Below, piece by piece: positions 62,874 to 64,000 of a stretch of DNA of 64,000 nucleotides (the first letter of the stretch is position 1; every line of letters starts with the position of its first letter). A model generated the notes under the pieces. It was not told the DNA's origin. It saw only the letters and a list, made by a program, of their open reading frames with translations, and searched no databases. The translations under genes and the position numbers were made by a program. Origin of the DNA: Ureibacillus yapensis (GTDB taxonomy: Bacteria; Bacillota; Bacilli; Bacillales_A; Planococcaceae); the NCBI RefSeq assembly GCF_003515775.1, contig NZ_QWEI01000001.1, positions 228,106 to 292,105 on the forward strand, in the 5' to 3' direction.

Positions 62874-63794
62874 TTATTTAATTTCCAAATGACTTCTAAG
62901 AGTTTCCTGTACTGTTTTTAATTCCTTTTCATCAGGAACATAATAATAAATTCCGTTCATCATTTTACCGGTTCCATTATTTAAATAGAGTTGTTCTAAA
63001 GTACCGAAACTATCGCGATAGTCTTTTTGTATGTTGAGGAGGTCCTCAAAGGGGATGTTCATTTCTACGTTATTTTCCAGGGATTGAATGATGGATTGAT
63101 AATTTTTGAGGGTGTTTAAGGATAGGCTGTTTTTGATTATTTGCTGGATTACTTGCTTTTGTCGGTTTTGGCGCCCGAAATCTCCTTGTGGGTCTTCGTA
63201 TCGCATGCGTACATATTTCAACGCTTTTTCGCCATCCAATTCCAATTCTCCGGCAGGGAAGAGTTCCCCTTCATAGTCAAATTCAAAGGGATTTTCGACT
63301 TTTATGTTACCTGTAAGATTGATAATCTCGACAAAGCTTTCCATATTGACTTTTGCTGCATAATCAATCGGGATATCCAGCAATGCCTCAACGGTGTTAA
63401 TGGTCATCTCCATTCCACCAAAGGCATAAGCATGATTAATTTTGTCGTTTATGTCAAGGCCGATTAATTCTGTATACGTGTCACGGGGTATACTTAGCAT
63501 TTTCGTGCTTTTCTGCGTTGGGTTGACCGTCAGAACAATCATCGTATCTGTACGTCCTTTGTCGCCCGCTCTTTCGTCAACCCCTACAATTAATGCAGAA
63601 AAAGGTTCTTTCGCCTTTACATCAATTGGCTTCTCTCTTTTTATCTCTCTTTTTATTGTCGTTTCATCTTGAAAGGGTGTATAAACAACTTCAACTGTTT
63701 CTTTTACATCGCTGTAGACTTTATAATATATTGCAAGAGTAATCGCACAAAGAGAGAGTGCCGAAATACAAAACCACTTCCAAAATCTTTTCAC
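62874..63794 (-). CDS. LytR-CpsA-Psr (LCP) family transferase
   Basis: The 306-residue protein has an N-terminal membrane anchor (WFCISALSLCAITLAIYY) and the LCP core: FSALIVGVDERAGDKGRTDT with the conserved Asp/Arg, LSIPRDTYTEL, NHAYAFGG, and KYVRMRYEDPQGDFGRQNRQ. LCP enzymes attach undecaprenyl-linked glycopolymers to peptidoglycan, so this one probably anchors the polysaccharide made here. The start is GTG at 63794, 7 nt after GAGGTA. Confidence 0.92.
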   Translation of the reverse strand: MKRFWKWFCISALSLCAITLAIYYKVYSDVKETVEVVYTPFQDETTIKREIKREKPIDVKAKEPFSALIVGVDERAGDKGRTDTMIVLTVNPTQKSTKMLSIPRDTYTELIGLDINDKINHAYAFGGMEMTINTVEALLDIPIDYAAKVNMESFVEIINLTGNIKVENPFEFDYEGELFPAGELELDGEKALKYVRMRYEDPQGDFGRQNRQKQVIQQIIKNSLSLNTLKNYQSIIQSLENNVEMNIPFEDLLNIQKDYRDSFGTLEQLYLNNGTGKMMNGIYYYVPDEKELKTVQETLRSHLEIK

Positions 63795-63896
63795 CGATCT
63801 ACCTCATTTCAAATGTTGGTAAACAAGGTTTGTGCAGTTGGCAGTCTATCTAAGTGAAATATCATAAAAGGTTTTTTAGATTGTTCTAGGGAGAGA

Positions 63897-64000
63897 TTAA
63901 GAATTTTTATCGCTGGATCGTTGTGCTAATATTTCTTTCAGCATTGCTTCCACTTGTGGCCCAAATTCTTTATTATTTAAAGCGAACTCGACCATAGTAC
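63897..64000 (-). CDS. C-terminal end of a UTP-glucose-1-phosphate uridylyltransferase-like gene (runs off the right edge)
   Basis: The minus-strand frame entering from the edge reads TMVEFALNNKEFGPQVEAML, then KEILAQRSSDKNS and stops at 63897-63899. This resembles the last helix of GalU/GtaB proteins, where a VEFAL or similar segment precedes a final helix. That identity fits the ugd neighbour, since GalU makes the UDP-glucose it uses. Only about 34 residues are visible, so the call is tentative. Confidence 0.6.
   Translation of the reverse strand, partial: TMVEFALNNKEFGPQVEAMLKEILAQRSSDKNS

Noticed and set aside
1-64000. tRNA, rRNA, insertion sequences, prophage or integrase genes
   Set aside because: None was recognised on either strand; absence is by reading only and a covariance or profile search would be decisive.

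Overview
The window looks like a chromosomal segment of a spore-forming member of the Bacillales, probably of the Planococcaceae/Lysinibacillus-Ureibacillus type. This rests on the conserved gene order ymdB, spoVS, korAB, miaB, ricA, cotE, mutS, mutL, miaA, hfq, ynbB, glnR, glnA, which follows the Bacillus arrangement. Strong AGGAGG-type ribosome sites and frequent TTG and GTG starts also fit. Species assignment is inference. No rRNA, tRNA, IS element, prophage or CRISPR array was seen.

Layout. (1) 1-7128: an aromatic meta-cleavage operon on the minus strand (HpaB-type flavin monooxygenase, extradiol dioxygenase, flavin reductase, hydratase, acylating acetaldehyde dehydrogenase, aldolase running off the left edge). 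It is preceded by a regulator that joins a DmpR/XylR-like sensor to a PucR-like HTH. The dehydrogenase/aldolase ending points to phenol or catechol rather than homoprotocatechuate. (2) 8144-20820: a type IVa pilus locus without a secretin. The minus-strand operon carries VanW/G5 protein, PilB, PilT, PilC, major pilin, PilM, PilN, PilO and PilD. A divergent, very AT-rich plus-strand cassette carries three minor pilins, followed by a pilin-like paralogue with no prepilin cleavage motif and a free-standing DnaA domain I protein. (3) 21371-30491: glnRA with GlnR/TnrA boxes, a BI-1-like membrane protein, ynbB, a TRIC channel, a rhodanese, hfq, miaA, a hydrolase and glpD. (4) 30677-38866: mutL, mutS, cotE with a long serine run, a Cse60-like peptide, ricA and miaB. 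(5) 38995-51128: a NERD protein, a chemoreceptor, korAB, a zinc-ribbon/trypsin protein cut by an in-frame stop, spoVS, a DUF4886 protein, ymdB and pgcA. (6) 51322-64000: a Wzx/Wzy-type exopolysaccharide cluster (BY-kinase pair, GalE, flippase, TupA-like ATP-grasp, glycosyltransferases, polymerase, initiating sugar transferase, UDP-glucose dehydrogenase, LCP ligase, and the end of a GalU-like gene). PgcA, GalU, Ugd and GalE together would supply activated sugars.

Most unusual features. Three intergenic arrays (30532-30678, 32594-32776, 39394-39497) consist of short cores repeated at almost exactly 21 bp with variable linkers; two of them flank mutL and share the same core family with the third. 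A perfect 16-bp hairpin sits between the Shine-Dalgarno and the ATG of the flavin reductase gene. CotE ends in 19 consecutive serines encoded by mixed codons. A CTG start is likely for the tyrosine kinase gene. A glycosyltransferase gene lies inverted inside the polysaccharide cluster beside a possible gene remnant.
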